Counted from the stretch's first letter, positions 1 to 8,147 are shown. The stretch is DNA of 64,000 bases from Halosolutus amylolyticus (GCF_023566055.1 NZ_JALIQP010000005.1:62001-126000), one strand, 5' to 3'. Translations and numbers: made by a program. The notes: a model not told the origin generated them from the sequence alone.

Positions 1-58
1 CGCGATCGCATCGGCAGGTGATCTCGCACACTCGACCCTCGCCGGGGTGATCCGATAG
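1..58 (+). CDS. 3' end of an upstream gene, possibly a second ba3-type oxidase subunit I (partial)
   Basis: The first 58 bases read open on the plus strand and end in a TAG stop at 56-58. The last residues are AIASAGDLAHSTLAGVIR. The stop shares its final G with the GTG start of the next gene, a CbaC-like subunit, so the two are probably co-translated. At 24.9-28 kb the CbaC-like gene directly follows oxidase subunit I, so by analogy this tail may belong to another subunit I. That is inference; the tail alone is too short to identify. Confidence 0.4.
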   Translation, partial: AIASAGDLAHSTLAGVIR

Positions 59-288
59 TGCGCATCTCGAAGGGCGGACTCCTCGTCGTGCTCGCACTGC
101 TCGCCCCGCTCCTGGTCGAGCTCCGGACGGTGCTCGCCTGGGTCAATATCGAACTGAGCGTGGGCCAGACGGCCCTGGTCGGCCTCGTCATCGTGACCGC
201 GATCCTCGTCTGGGCGTTCCTGCCCGAAGACGAGAACGGTGGCGCCGAGGACGACTCGCCCGCTCGCGACCTCACGAACGGCGACTGA
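58..288 (+). CDS. CbaC-like small membrane protein (76 aa)
   Basis: A GTG-start gene overlapping the upstream stop by one base. The product has two hydrophobic segments (about residues 6-28 and 37-55) around a VELRT motif, then an acidic tail. It aligns over almost its whole length with the 63-residue protein at 24937-25128, which closes the cba oxidase operon: both share VELRT followed by LA, a short polar loop, a Gly/Val-rich helix and a P-x-D/E-D end. It is therefore probably a small accessory subunit of a second ba3-type terminal oxidase whose main genes lie left of the window. The exact role of CbaC is not well defined in the family. Confidence 0.6.
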   Translation: MRISKGGLLVVLALLAPLLVELRTVLAWVNIELSVGQTALVGLVIVTAILVWAFLPEDENGGAEDDSPARDLTNGD

Positions 289-711
289 TCAGTCGTCCGC
301 GAGCGACGCGCCGGATCCGCCCCGCTCGCCGGTCCCTTCTGCTGGCTGGACCGCCGACTGCCACGACATAATCGCCATCGCCAGCACCAGCAGGAGTCCC
401 CAGAGGAACGCGGTCGGGTGGAGGAACTCGAGTTCGAACCCGGCGGCGAGCCACACGGTCAGCGGGAGCGCCCACTGGCCCACGACGAACGCCCACGTCA
501 CGATCCGCTCGATCGACGCTCCCATTCCGAACGTGGGGAGCACGACCCCGAGGGCGATCGCCAGGATCGAGAGGACGCCGAGGTGTGCGTGCCCGCCGAT
601 CAGCCACTGCGGGACCGTCCCGCCGGCCGCGATGAGGTAGTTCTGGTACAGTCCGACGACCATCATAACGGTCAGTCCGAGGAATCCGGACGTCTTGAGG
701 ATCCGTGACAT
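289..711 (-). CDS. Polytopic membrane protein with GGHAHLGVLS motif (140 aa)
   Basis: About four transmembrane helices (roughly residues 8-28, 42-62, 70-90 and 98-118) and a short charged tail. Helix two carries GGHAHLGVLS. A His-x-His at a helix start is typical of small heme-oxidase-like or styrene-oxide-isomerase-like membrane proteins and of heme-copper oxidase relatives. Its stop codon abuts, tail to tail, the stop of the CbaC-like gene, and a good TATA box lies about 29 bases upstream of the ATG. The neighbourhood suggests a respiratory or heme-linked role, but no function can be assigned. Confidence 0.6.
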   Translation of the reverse strand: MSRILKTSGFLGLTVMMVVGLYQNYLIAAGGTVPQWLIGGHAHLGVLSILAIALGVVLPTFGMGASIERIVTWAFVVGQWALPLTVWLAAGFELEFLHPTAFLWGLLLVLAMAIMSWQSAVQPAEGTGERGGSGASLADD

Positions 712-730
712 ATAGGATCAAATGATAATT

Positions 731-741
731 CACTTTATTTA
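731..741 (-). promoter_or_regulatory. TATA box for the GGHAHLG membrane protein
   Basis: On the minus strand an AATAAA-type box is centred about 26-29 bases upstream of the ATG at 711. The surrounding 30 bases are strikingly AT-rich compared with the window. The spacing fits a leaderless archaeal transcript. The rest of the gap to 949 shows nothing coding. Confidence 0.55.
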
Positions 742-949
742 GATTTTCGGGCCGGATGTCGGACTCAACCGATCGTTGCGGCTCTTCCGAGCGCTCGGTT
801 CCGTCGGTGAATCCCTCGTGACGAACTTCGGGGACGTCCCCGACCGGCGCCTCGCGAGGTCTCCGAGTTCCGTGAGACCACGCAATCGGTCCCTCGCGGA
901 CAGAAAACCAGCAGGAACGCGTCGGTTTCATCGAATCGCTGGTGACGTC

Positions 950-1261
950 TCACCAGGTCTCGATCCGGCCCTCCCGGACGTCTTCCGCACACCCCTCGCA
1001 GTCGGGGTGGCCCGCCTCGTAACAGGCCGGTCGGTACTCGTCGTCCAGCATTGCCGCCCGCCGTTCGGCGTAGCGCCGGCAGACGATCTTCGTCCGCCCC
1101 TCCTCGTCCGACGGCAACTCGCGGGCGTTTCTCGCCACCCGGTAGGCCTCGCGGGCCTCGTCGAGTTGCGCGTCGGTCGACGTGCGTAGCTCCTCGTACT
1201 GCTCGCCCGCCTCCCGGAGTTTCGATCGCAGGAACCGCTCGAGTCGGCGACGATCCGCCAT
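950..1261 (-). CDS. Haloarchaeal cysteine-rich hypothetical protein (103 aa, DUF7091-like)
   Basis: A charged, mostly helical protein. The C-terminal third carries four cysteines in C-R-R-Y-A-E...C-Y-E-A-G-H-P-D-C-E-G-C, a probable zinc or metal-binding knuckle. The first 60 residues look like a coiled coil. It resembles a small family restricted to haloarchaea (I recall DUF7091, unchecked). It lies 72 bases downstream of the amidohydrolase on the same strand, so the two may be cotranscribed. No activity can be inferred. Confidence 0.7.
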   Translation of the reverse strand: MADRRRLERFLRSKLREAGEQYEELRTSTDAQLDEAREAYRVARNARELPSDEEGRTKIVCRRYAERRAAMLDDEYRPACYEAGHPDCEGCAEDVREGRIETW

Positions 1262-1333
1262 TGGGATCGTGTTGGGTCGCCGATCACATAGTCCCGTCGC
1301 CGACGCCGCGAGTCGAGCGACGGCTCGATCGGG

Positions 1334-2932
1334 TCACCGGTCGTCGTAGACGACGTCGCCGTCGACCAGCGTCAGCGCCACGTCGATCGCGTCGATCTGA
1401 TCGGTCTGGTTCCACGGCGACGCCTCGAGGACGACCAGGTCGGCCCGTTTCCCGGCCTCGACCGTCCCCAGGCGGTCCTCGTCGAAGCCGGCGTAGGCCG
1501 CGCCACGCGTGTAGGCCCGGAGCGCCTCGGTAACCGACAGTCGCTGGGCGTCGACGGGCGCGTTCACCGCGTGGTGGATCCCGAGCAGGGGATCGAGCGG
1601 CATGCAGTCCGACCCGAACGCGAGCGGGACGTCGTAGTCCAGCGCGCGCCGGAACCGGTTCGTCCGTTTCCGCCGCTCGACGCCGAGGCGCTGGTCGTAG
1701 AGGCCGCCCTCCTGAGCCCAGCGGTGGAAGTTCGGCTGCATCGAGGCCACGATGCCGGTCTCGGCCATCCGCTCGAACTGGTCGTCGGTCGCCAGTTCCG
1801 CGTGCTCGATCCGGTGGCGGCTCCCGGCGGGATCGTCCGTCTCCGCGAGCGCCGACAGCGTCTCCTCGATCGCCTCGTCGCCGATCGCGTGCACGGAGAG
1901 CTGGAAGTCGTTGCCGTCGGCCCGATCGACGAGCGACGCGAGGGCCTCGGGATCGACGACCCACTGGCCGCGGTTGCCGTCCGCGTCGCCGTCGCCCGTC
2001 GCGGTCCCGTCGCTGTCGTCCTCCCCGTCGGCCCCGACGTAGGGTGCGCTCAGCTTCGCCGTCTCGCTCCCGATGCTCCCGTCGGAGAAGGACTTGATCG
2101 CGCCCGTCTGGACGCGCGCGTCCGCAGTGCCACCCTCGGCGTCGGTCGCCAGTCCGACCTCCGCGAGGGCCTCGAGATGATCGCTCCAGTAGTCGATCCG
2201 AACGCGCAGGGGTAGATCGCCCGCGGCGGCCAGTTCCCGATACACGCGCGGGGCCATCGAGCCCCGGACCTTGTCGTGGACGCCGGTGACGCCCAGGGCG
2301 ACGGCGTGACCCGCCGCGGCCGCGAGCACCTCGCGCATCTCGGATCGATCGGCCGTAATCTCGCGCCGGACCACTTCGGCGGCGTCTTCGACGGCGACGC
2401 CGGTCGGTTCGCCGTCCGCGGTCCGGAGGTCGGCGGCGGGCATCTCGTCCCGGAGCCGTTCCAGTGCGATCGAGTTCAGCGAGGCGGTGTGCAGGTCGAC
2501 CCGCATGGCGACGACCGGGCGCTCCTCGCTCACCCGATCGAGGTCATTGTGGGTGAGAGTTCGGGACTCGCCCCACTCGCTCTCGTCGTAGCCGAACCCG
2601 AGGACCCACTCGCGATCGGGGTCGCTCGCCGCCTGTTCGGCCAGCAGGTCGAGGCTCTCGGCGCGGCTCTCGGCGGCCGAGAGGTCCGCGTGCACGAGGT
2701 GCTGGCCCAGTTGCTCGAGGTGGGTGTGGGCGTCGATGAAGCCCGGCAGGACGACCCGCCCCTCGCAGTCGATCCGATCGGTCTCGACCCCCTCGAGGAA
2801 CGCGATCTCGTACGTGTCGCCCACGCGGACGATCTCGCCGTCCCGGATCGCGACGGCCTCGTGGGTCCGATCGGGCTCCGTCAGGGTGTGTAGCTCCGCG
2901 TTCGTCAGCAGGAGATCCGCAGCCGCGGTCAT
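1334..2932 (-). CDS. Amidohydrolase, YtcJ-like metal-dependent hydrolase (532 aa)
   Basis: Amidohydrolase-superfamily enzyme of the YtcJ/amidohydrolase_3 type. It begins with the usual beta-sandwich start (LLLTNAELHTL) and has the metal-binding motif DAHTHLEQLG. Later come a GVTGVHDK segment, SVHAIGDEAIE, a RIEHAEL motif and a final FGSDCMPLDPL metal/catalytic Asp region. A typical adenosine/cytosine-deaminase-like TIM barrel is expected. The frame is open further upstream to 3115, but the ATG at 2932 starts exactly at the conserved domain. An acidic insert near residues 300-320 is a haloarchaeal adaptation. The substrate is unknown. Confidence 0.85.
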   Translation of the reverse strand: MTAAADLLLTNAELHTLTEPDRTHEAVAIRDGEIVRVGDTYEIAFLEGVETDRIDCEGRVVLPGFIDAHTHLEQLGQHLVHADLSAAESRAESLDLLAEQAASDPDREWVLGFGYDESEWGESRTLTHNDLDRVSEERPVVAMRVDLHTASLNSIALERLRDEMPAADLRTADGEPTGVAVEDAAEVVRREITADRSEMREVLAAAAGHAVALGVTGVHDKVRGSMAPRVYRELAAAGDLPLRVRIDYWSDHLEALAEVGLATDAEGGTADARVQTGAIKSFSDGSIGSETAKLSAPYVGADGEDDSDGTATGDGDADGNRGQWVVDPEALASLVDRADGNDFQLSVHAIGDEAIEETLSALAETDDPAGSRHRIEHAELATDDQFERMAETGIVASMQPNFHRWAQEGGLYDQRLGVERRKRTNRFRRALDYDVPLAFGSDCMPLDPLLGIHHAVNAPVDAQRLSVTEALRAYTRGAAYAGFDEDRLGTVEAGKRADLVVLEASPWNQTDQIDAIDVALTLVDGDVVYDDR

Positions 2933-3114
2933 GCGAGAGTGCGCGCGGGCGAGGAGCAAAACAGTTGGGTTCGATCCGCGTGCTCCACCTGACCGGACGG
3001 TCAGACTCCCGGTTCGTGCCCGTGTCGGGGACGGTTCGGACGTGATGACCGTCACGGCGGCCCCAGAACTGGTAGATTCATGATGGGTGATGACATACCA
3101 TTGGCCATCCGGCA

Positions 3115-3309
3115 ATGGCGAGCAGAGACGACGTGACCAGAGTTCTCGCGTCCTGTGACGAGTGTGGCTCCGTCTACGCCGCGCGGCAGTGGCCCGACGG
3201 ATCGGTCAAACTGATCGGACAGGAGGGGTGCAGTTGTGGCTCGACCGCGTTCACCGTTCTCGACGACGCCGACGACTCCGATTCGACACCGATATCGGAT
3301 GCCGAGTGA
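3115..3309 (+). CDS. Small zinc-ribbon protein (64 aa)
   Basis: A 64-residue acidic protein with two cysteine pairs, C-D-E-C near residue 14 and C-S-C-G near residue 39, plus the fold pattern of a single zinc ribbon (SVYAARQWPDGSVKLIG between them). The tail is very acidic. It is divergent from the amidohydrolase. Haloarchaea encode many such stand-alone zinc fingers, often regulatory; this one cannot be named further. Confidence 0.7.
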   Translation: MASRDDVTRVLASCDECGSVYAARQWPDGSVKLIGQEGCSCGSTAFTVLDDADDSDSTPISDAE

Positions 3310-3501
3310 TCGTTCAGGTATCGTCGCGCAAGCGGCCGGCGATCCCCACCATCGCCGGATCGCGTCTCCGGTAGCCGTCCGGTACGAGGTCTTCGCCGGC
3401 ACCCGGGCGTCGCGAGCGGTCGAGGCACGCCTCGATTCCGATCGCCGCCGTCCCGGGACGGATCAGCAACTGTTAGGACCCGTGACCGTCTTGGCCAACC
3501 C

Positions 3502-4728
3502 ATGACAGACCCGCAGGACCTCGCCGATCGCGTTCGCGAGGGCGACCTCCGGATCCACGAACTCGAGGCGCACGCCGACGCAGACGTCGCAGCCGAGGCT
3601 CGACGGCTGTTCGTCGAACAGGAGACCGGCACCGATCTCGACGCGATCGGCGACTACGGCTTCCCCGCCGAGGTCGCGGAGTCGGCCATCGAGAACATGA
3701 TCGGCGCGGCCCAGGTGCCGATGGGCGTCGTCGGGCCCGTCCAGGTCGACGGCGGCGCTGCCGACGGCGAGCACTACCTGCCGCTCGCGACCACCGAGGG
3801 CGCGTTGCTCGCGTCGGTCAACCGCGGCCTCTCGGTGATCCGCTCGGCCGGGGGTGCGGACGCTCGCGTCACGAAGAACGGTATGACCCGCGCCCCGGTG
3901 TTCCGGGTCGACGGCGTGGCCGAGGCCGCCGAAACCGTCGAGTGGGTCGACGACAACACCGGAGCGCTCAGGGAGGCCGCGGAGTCCACCACGAACCATG
4001 GCGAACTGCTCGGCGTCGAACCCTACGTCGTCGGCGACTCCGTCTACCTGCGCTTCGCCTACGACACCAAGGACGCGATGGGGATGAACATGGCCACGAT
4101 CGCGACCGAGGCGGCCTGCGAGGTCGTCGAGCGCGAGACCCCCGCCTCGCTCGTCGCCGTCTCGGGCAACCTCTGTTCGGACAAAAAACCCGCCGCGATC
4201 AACGCCGTCGAGGGTCGGGGCCGCTCCGTGACGGCGGACGTCGTGATCCCCGGCGAGGTCGTCGCGGACCGACTCCACACCACGCCCGAGGCGATCGTCG
4301 AGGCCAACACCCGCAAGAACCTGATCGGGAGCGCTAAGGCCGGAAGTTTAGGGTTCAACGCGCACGCGGCGAACGTCGTCGGCGCGGCCTTCCTCGCGAC
4401 CGGCCAGGACGAGGCCCAGGTCGTCGAGGGCGCGAACGCGATCACGACGATGGACACCCGGGAGGGAGAAGACGGAACCGACGATCTCTACGCGAGCGTC
4501 TCGCTCGCCTCGCTCGAGGTCGGCACCGTCGGCGGCGGGACGAAACTCCCGACGCAGTCGGAGGCGCTCGAGGTGCTGGGTCTTCGCGGTGGCGGCGATC
4601 CGGCTGGATCGAACGCCGACGCACTGGCCGAGATCATCGCCGTCGGCGCGCTCGCCGGCGAACTCTCCCTGCTCGCCGCGCTGGCCTCGAACCACCTCGC
4701 GAGCGCCCACGAGGATCTCGGCCGGTAG
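3502..4728 (+). CDS. hmgA: Hydroxymethylglutaryl-CoA reductase, class I (408 aa)
   Basis: Makes mevalonate from HMG-CoA with NADPH, the committed step to archaeal isoprenoid lipids. The family length (about 400 aa) is complete. Recognisable blocks are ENMIGAAQVPMG at 64-75, TTEGALLASVNRG with the catalytic Glu at 99, the DAMGMNM cofactor motif, the SDKKPAAIN block with the catalytic Lys, GTVGGGT, and a C-terminal SNHLASAHEDLGR with the catalytic His near 403. It stands alone with its own upstream gap. In haloarchaea this enzyme is the target of mevinolin. Assignment is secure. Confidence 0.97.
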   Translation: MTDPQDLADRVREGDLRIHELEAHADADVAAEARRLFVEQETGTDLDAIGDYGFPAEVAESAIENMIGAAQVPMGVVGPVQVDGGAADGEHYLPLATTEGALLASVNRGLSVIRSAGGADARVTKNGMTRAPVFRVDGVAEAAETVEWVDDNTGALREAAESTTNHGELLGVEPYVVGDSVYLRFAYDTKDAMGMNMATIATEAACEVVERETPASLVAVSGNLCSDKKPAAINAVEGRGRSVTADVVIPGEVVADRLHTTPEAIVEANTRKNLIGSAKAGSLGFNAHAANVVGAAFLATGQDEAQVVEGANAITTMDTREGEDGTDDLYASVSLASLEVGTVGGGTKLPTQSEALEVLGLRGGGDPAGSNADALAEIIAVGALAGELSLLAALASNHLASAHEDLGR

Positions 4729-4739
4729 TCGTCGTACTG

Positions 4740-5096
4740 CTAGCTCGGCGCATCGCGTCCCTCGCGGCGGGCACGAACCGTCACGACCGCGACGTACGAC
4801 CCGCCGGCGACGAGCAGGAGCAAGCCGCCGGCGACCTGCTGGCCGCTGGCGGCGATCGTGACGAGGAGGAGTCCGGTACCTGCGAGGGCATACGCACCGG
4901 CGAGATCCCGCCGACCGTAGGCGCCGTGGAGGACGGCGATCGCGAGGGCGGTCAGCGCGACGATTCCCGTCGCCAGCGCCGTCGTCTCGACCCCGAGTAG
5001 CGTTCGGCTGACGAGCGTACCGTAGGCGAGGGCGGCGACGGCGGCGACCGTCCCGACGCCGATCGTCACTTCCTGCACGTCGACCGTTTCGTCCAT
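4740..5096 (-). CDS. Small four-helix membrane protein (118 aa)
   Basis: Starts at the ATG at 5096 (MDETVDVQE); nine further upstream codons in the open frame are probably not used. Four hydrophobic helices (about 10-30, 38-57, 65-83 and 87-105) follow a short acidic N-terminus, and the tail is basic. It is convergent with hmgA, with 11 bases between stops. No homology beyond haloarchaeal hypothetical membrane proteins is recognised. Confidence 0.65.
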   Translation of the reverse strand: MDETVDVQEVTIGVGTVAAVAALAYGTLVSRTLLGVETTALATGIVALTALAIAVLHGAYGRRDLAGAYALAGTGLLLVTIAASGQQVAGGLLLLVAGGSYVAVVTVRARREGRDAPS

Positions 5097-5178
5097 GGCT
5101 GACCCTGTTCTGCGCCGAGCCAAAGCCCTGCCGTTCGATCGGTCCGGGACCGACAGGCCTTCGACCCCGAGACGGGGA

Positions 5179-5703
5179 CTACAGGCGACGGTATCGGCCG
5201 CGGCTCTCGCTCACCTCGCCGCGTCTCACGAGTTTCTCGAGGGCCTTCCTGACGTACTCGGCCGAGACGCCGCGATCGCCCGCGTAGTCGACGATCTCGT
5301 CCTCGCTCGGCCGATCGAGGTCCGAGAGCGCCGCCTCGACGATTTCCTTCTTGCTGCCGCTTCGGGTCGGCCCGCGCGGGTCCCGCTCGCCCGCGTCCGC
5401 GACCTCGTCGACGTCGAGACCCGATTTCGCGAGGTACTCGTCGTCGTCGACGACGCCGTCCGCGACGTCGCCCTCGAGGGCCGCGAAGGAATCCAGTTCG
5501 GCGAACGTCTCGCCTTCGCCCTGCCGGTTCGCCAGCATCGAGGCACGGACCTCGCGGGCCTCGTCGGCGTCGTCGGTCTCGACGAACTTCTTGCGCTTCT
5601 CGTAGTCCTTCCGCGAACCGCAGCGGGGACACTGCGTCGTCTCTGATCGGCCCTCGATGAGCCAGAGGTGCGAGCACTCGCTACAGCCGACGACGGCGTA
5701 CAT
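5179..5703 (-). CDS. Zinc-ribbon plus winged-helix protein, DUF5817-like (174 aa)
   Basis: The N-terminus (MYAVVGCSECSHLWLIEG...CPRCGSRKDYEKR) is a two-knuckle zinc ribbon. The middle is an acidic helical linker. The last 65 residues (SKKEIVEAALSDL...YVRKALEKLVRRGEV) form a clear winged helix. This matches the haloarchaeal DUF5817 architecture, thought to bind nucleic acid. It is divergent from the next gene. A transcriptional or RNA-related role is likely but unproven. Confidence 0.75.
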   Translation of the reverse strand: MYAVVGCSECSHLWLIEGRSETTQCPRCGSRKDYEKRKKFVETDDADEAREVRASMLANRQGEGETFAELDSFAALEGDVADGVVDDDEYLAKSGLDVDEVADAGERDPRGPTRSGSKKEIVEAALSDLDRPSEDEIVDYAGDRGVSAEYVRKALEKLVRRGEVSESRGRYRRL

Positions 5704-5789
5704 GATACTACCTGGTGACGCGATCCTGTTTAAGGGCTCGGAGTGATGCGAGAGTAACGTTTCTGACCCGGCCGGCCCAGGGTGCGTGT

Positions 5790-6614
5790 ATGGGTGAAGA
5801 CGAGATCGAAACGCCGGACGACATCACCGGTGTCAATCACGCCAGGACGATGCTTGGGATCGATCGAGAGGCGAGCGACGATGCGATCGACGCCGCCTTC
5901 GAACGGATTGCCGCCGACACCGGCGGCGAGCGGTACTGGGCGGGGGTCAAGGCCCGCGAGATCGCCCGACTGGATTCCGTCCCCGACGGCACGGTCGTCT
6001 ACACCGTCCTCCGGTCCGATCCAGCGCCTGCCGATCTCGAGGCGCTTACCGACGCGACGGACCTGCTTTCCTGTGCGCCACCGCCGGCCGATCGGCGGAG
6101 CCGAAACTCCTACGAGCGCGGTCTCCGTCGCACGCTCGAGACCGCTCGCGATCGGCTCGATGCACTCGCATCCACGGACGGGTACGACGTTTCGAAACCG
6201 AACGTTCGCTCACTCGAGGTCGCGTTTCACGCCTTGCGACAGGAGGATCTTGCGGCGGGAAAACGGTGGGTCCTCGGTCCCGACGACGGGTCCGGATCGC
6301 GGACGCGGGGCGACGATCGGAACCGGAATCGGGAATCGCAACGCGACGGAGACGCCAGGCCACGCCCTGAAGACGATCTCGTTCGCGGCTGGAAATACAG
6401 CGTCACGTCCGACGGCGCGACCGAGTACTACGTCTCGCCGGATGGTGAAACGTTCCTCCGCATCTCGACGTCTGACGCACCCGACGGACCGGAAACCGGA
6501 TGCACGGTTGTCCGACGGGAGAGCGGCGACGTTGTTGAGACCCACACCGGCCGATACGGCGAGCTACAGCGGCTGATCAAGCGGTGGATCCTCGAAGACG
6601 GGTCCGGCCGGTGA
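5790..6614 (+). CDS. Uncharacterised protein with J-domain-like N-terminus (274 aa)
   Basis: The start at ATG 5790 (MGEDEIETPDD) is preferred over an upstream in-frame start at 5715 because the acidic start looks native. Residues 15-45 (ARTMLGIDREASDDAIDAAFERI) resemble the first helices of a DnaJ domain, but no HPD motif follows, so chaperone function is not supported. The middle is helical, residues 185-215 are low-complexity Arg/Asp/Gly/Asn, and the C-terminal 80 residues look like a small beta-rich domain containing YYVSPDGETFLRI. No family is recognised. Confidence 0.6.
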   Translation: MGEDEIETPDDITGVNHARTMLGIDREASDDAIDAAFERIAADTGGERYWAGVKAREIARLDSVPDGTVVYTVLRSDPAPADLEALTDATDLLSCAPPPADRRSRNSYERGLRRTLETARDRLDALASTDGYDVSKPNVRSLEVAFHALRQEDLAAGKRWVLGPDDGSGSRTRGDDRNRNRESQRDGDARPRPEDDLVRGWKYSVTSDGATEYYVSPDGETFLRISTSDAPDGPETGCTVVRRESGDVVETHTGRYGELQRLIKRWILEDGSGR

Positions 6615-6672
6615 TCCGGCTACGCTCACCGCGATCGATGTCCCTTTGCCTGCGCTCGTCGAGGCCTCGGGT

Positions 6673-7026
6673 ATGGGATTCGAACGCGTACCACTTGCCG
6701 ACCTAGATCCGTCGGAAGCCGCCGACGGCGTCCACCTGGCACTGATGGCCGGCACCGACTCGATGAACGTCCAGCACTTCGAGATCGAACCCGGTGCGGC
6801 CGTCGAGGAACACAGCCACCCCCACGAGCAGACGGGGTTCATCTACGAGGGCGAACTGGTCTTCCTGTCGGACGGCGAGGAGATCGTCTGCGAGCCCGGC
6901 GACTCCTACGCGATCCCGGGCGAGCAACCCCACGCGGCCGAGAATAGGGGCGACGAGACGGTCCGCGGCGTCGACATCTTCAGCCCGCCGCGCGAGAACC
7001 CGAGCTGGCAGGAGAGTAGCCGCTGA
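6673..7026 (+). CDS. Cupin domain protein (117 aa)
   Basis: A single small beta-barrel cupin starting at ATG 6673 (MGFERVPLADLD). Cupin motif 1 is visible as HSHPHEQTGFIYEGEL (two His, one Gln, one Glu for metal) and motif 2 as PGDSYAIPGEQPHAAEN (His). Such proteins may be dioxygenases, isomerases or sensors; the substrate is unknown. Its TGA stop is the first three bases of the palindromic repeat at 7024-7109. Confidence 0.85.
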   Translation: MGFERVPLADLDPSEAADGVHLALMAGTDSMNVQHFEIEPGAAVEEHSHPHEQTGFIYEGELVFLSDGEEIVCEPGDSYAIPGEQPHAAENRGDETVRGVDIFSPPRENPSWQESSR

Positions 7027-7109
7027 TACGGTTTACTGTACGTCATTTCCGGCGCAACCGCGATCCGGGCGGCGGTTGCGCCGGTACATCGGTACAGCAA
7101 TCCGTATGA
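7024..7109. repeat. Palindromic intergenic repeat, copy 1
   Basis: A nested inverted repeat of about 86 bases. Outer arms are TGATACGGTTTACTGTAC (7024-7041) and its imperfect complement at 7092-7109 (15 of 18 match). The inner stem CCGGCGCAACCGC (7049-7061) pairs perfectly with 7072-7084. The first TGA is the stop codon of the cupin gene. A second element with the same TGATACGG ends lies at 55751-55835. It sits between convergent genes, so it could terminate transcription from both sides or be a REP/MITE-type repeat. Confidence 0.75.
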
Positions 7110-7117
7110 AACCGCTC

Positions 7118-7154
7118 ACACGTCGATCGTACGGCCGTCGTGCGATCGATGTGT
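7118..7154. terminator. Hairpin between convergent genes
   Basis: ACACGTCGATCG (7118-7129) pairs with CGATCGATGTGT (7143-7154), 11 of 12 positions, with a 13-base loop. It lies just downstream of the regulator stop at 7163 on the minus strand and after the palindromic repeat. A bidirectional terminator is possible; there is no clear T tract. Confidence 0.4.
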
Positions 7155-7162
7155 AACTAGGT

Positions 7163-7558
7163 TCAGTGGCTACTGTCGCTGTACTCCTCGAGCGCGTCCC
7201 ACTCCCGGCGCATCAGTTCGCGGACGCCGTGCTCGAGAACCCCCTCACCGAGCGACGTCGCCCGATAGTACGAGTAGAGGCCGTCGGCGTCGGGTTCCTT
7301 CCGTTTTCGATTTTCGACGAGTCCGACGTCGACGAGTTCGTCGAGGTGGTAGTGGAGGACGTTCGACTCGACGCCGAGTCGGTCACGCAGTTCGCTGGCG
7401 CTTTGCGGTCCCGCTTCGACCAGCGCGTTCAGGACGCGAAACCGCGTCTCGTTCCCGATCGATCGCTGCATCGCGAGGTACTCCTCGAGTGACAGGACGC
7501 TGTGTTCGGGCGGACAGGAAGTTCCGTCTCGTCTCCTCGGGTGCTCTGGTTCACCCAT
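7163..7558 (-). CDS. Winged-helix transcriptional regulator, ArsR-like (131 aa)
   Basis: Residues 25-100 are a typical archaeal winged helix (LAMQRSIGNETRFRVLNAL...SASELRDRLG...LHYHLDELVDVGLVENRK) with the ArsR/HTH_20 pattern; the wing is YSYYRATSLG. The N-terminal 20 residues are disordered with one Cys. It probably acts as a homodimeric repressor. Its target is unknown; the divergent neighbourhood at 7559-7679 has no gene on the plus strand, so autoregulation is the simplest guess. Confidence 0.8.
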   Translation of the reverse strand: MGEPEHPRRRDGTSCPPEHSVLSLEEYLAMQRSIGNETRFRVLNALVEAGPQSASELRDRLGVESNVLHYHLDELVDVGLVENRKRKEPDADGLYSYYRATSLGEGVLEHGVRELMRREWDALEEYSDSSH

Positions 7559-7679
7559 GGCGGCGTATCGTGACGCCGACTGATAGCCGTTGTCCGACTC
7601 AGCGATCGCTGAAATCGTCCCGATTAATACGAGCGAGTCGCAGTTCCGCGCGGACCGCTGACGGCTTGGCGACCGAAGC

Positions 7680-8111
7680 TCACTCGAGGGACTTTCGCAT
7701 CTCGACGTGGGGAATCCCCGCCTCCTCGAACTCCTCGCCGCGGCGTTCGTAGCCGAGTCGACGGTAGAACGCGGCGGCCCGGGTCTGGGAGTGCAGTTTG
7801 AGTTCGGTCAGGTCCCGGTCGCGCGCCGCGTCCTCGACGGCGGCCATCAGCTCCCGACCGATCCCCTCCTCCCGTCGCGACTCGAGGACGGCGACGCGTT
7901 CGACCTTGCCGAGTCCCGGGTTCGGCTCGCGGAGTCGGGCGGCCCCGATCGGCTGGCCGTCGTCGTAGGCGACGAAGTGGACGGCCTCGTCCTCGTGCTC
8001 GTCGTACTCGATCGCCTCGTCGACGCCCTGTTCCTCGACGAACACCGTCTGCCGGACGTCGAAGGCGTCCGCCCGCTGTGCGTCCGAATCGACTTCGCGT
8101 ACCTCGGCCAT
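7680..8111 (-). CDS. GNAT family N-acetyltransferase, ElaA-like (143 aa)
   Basis: A complete single GNAT domain. The N-terminus (RADAFDVRQTVFVEEQGVD) is characteristic of the ElaA/YkkB-like branch, the core strand is VHFVAYDDGQPIGAARL, the acetyl-CoA loop is ERVAVLESRREEGIGRELM (R/Q-x-x-G-x-G/A type), and the C-terminal helix-strand is AAAFYRRLGYERRGEEF. It transfers acetyl from acetyl-CoA to an unknown amine. It lies 36 bases downstream of the NUDIX-like gene and may be cotranscribed with it. Confidence 0.85.
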   Translation of the reverse strand: MAEVREVDSDAQRADAFDVRQTVFVEEQGVDEAIEYDEHEDEAVHFVAYDDGQPIGAARLREPNPGLGKVERVAVLESRREEGIGRELMAAVEDAARDRDLTELKLHSQTRAAAFYRRLGYERRGEEFEEAGIPHVEMRKSLE

Positions 8112-8147
8112 CGGGCGGGTGTAGGCGACGGCGTGCCGAGAGCGTTA

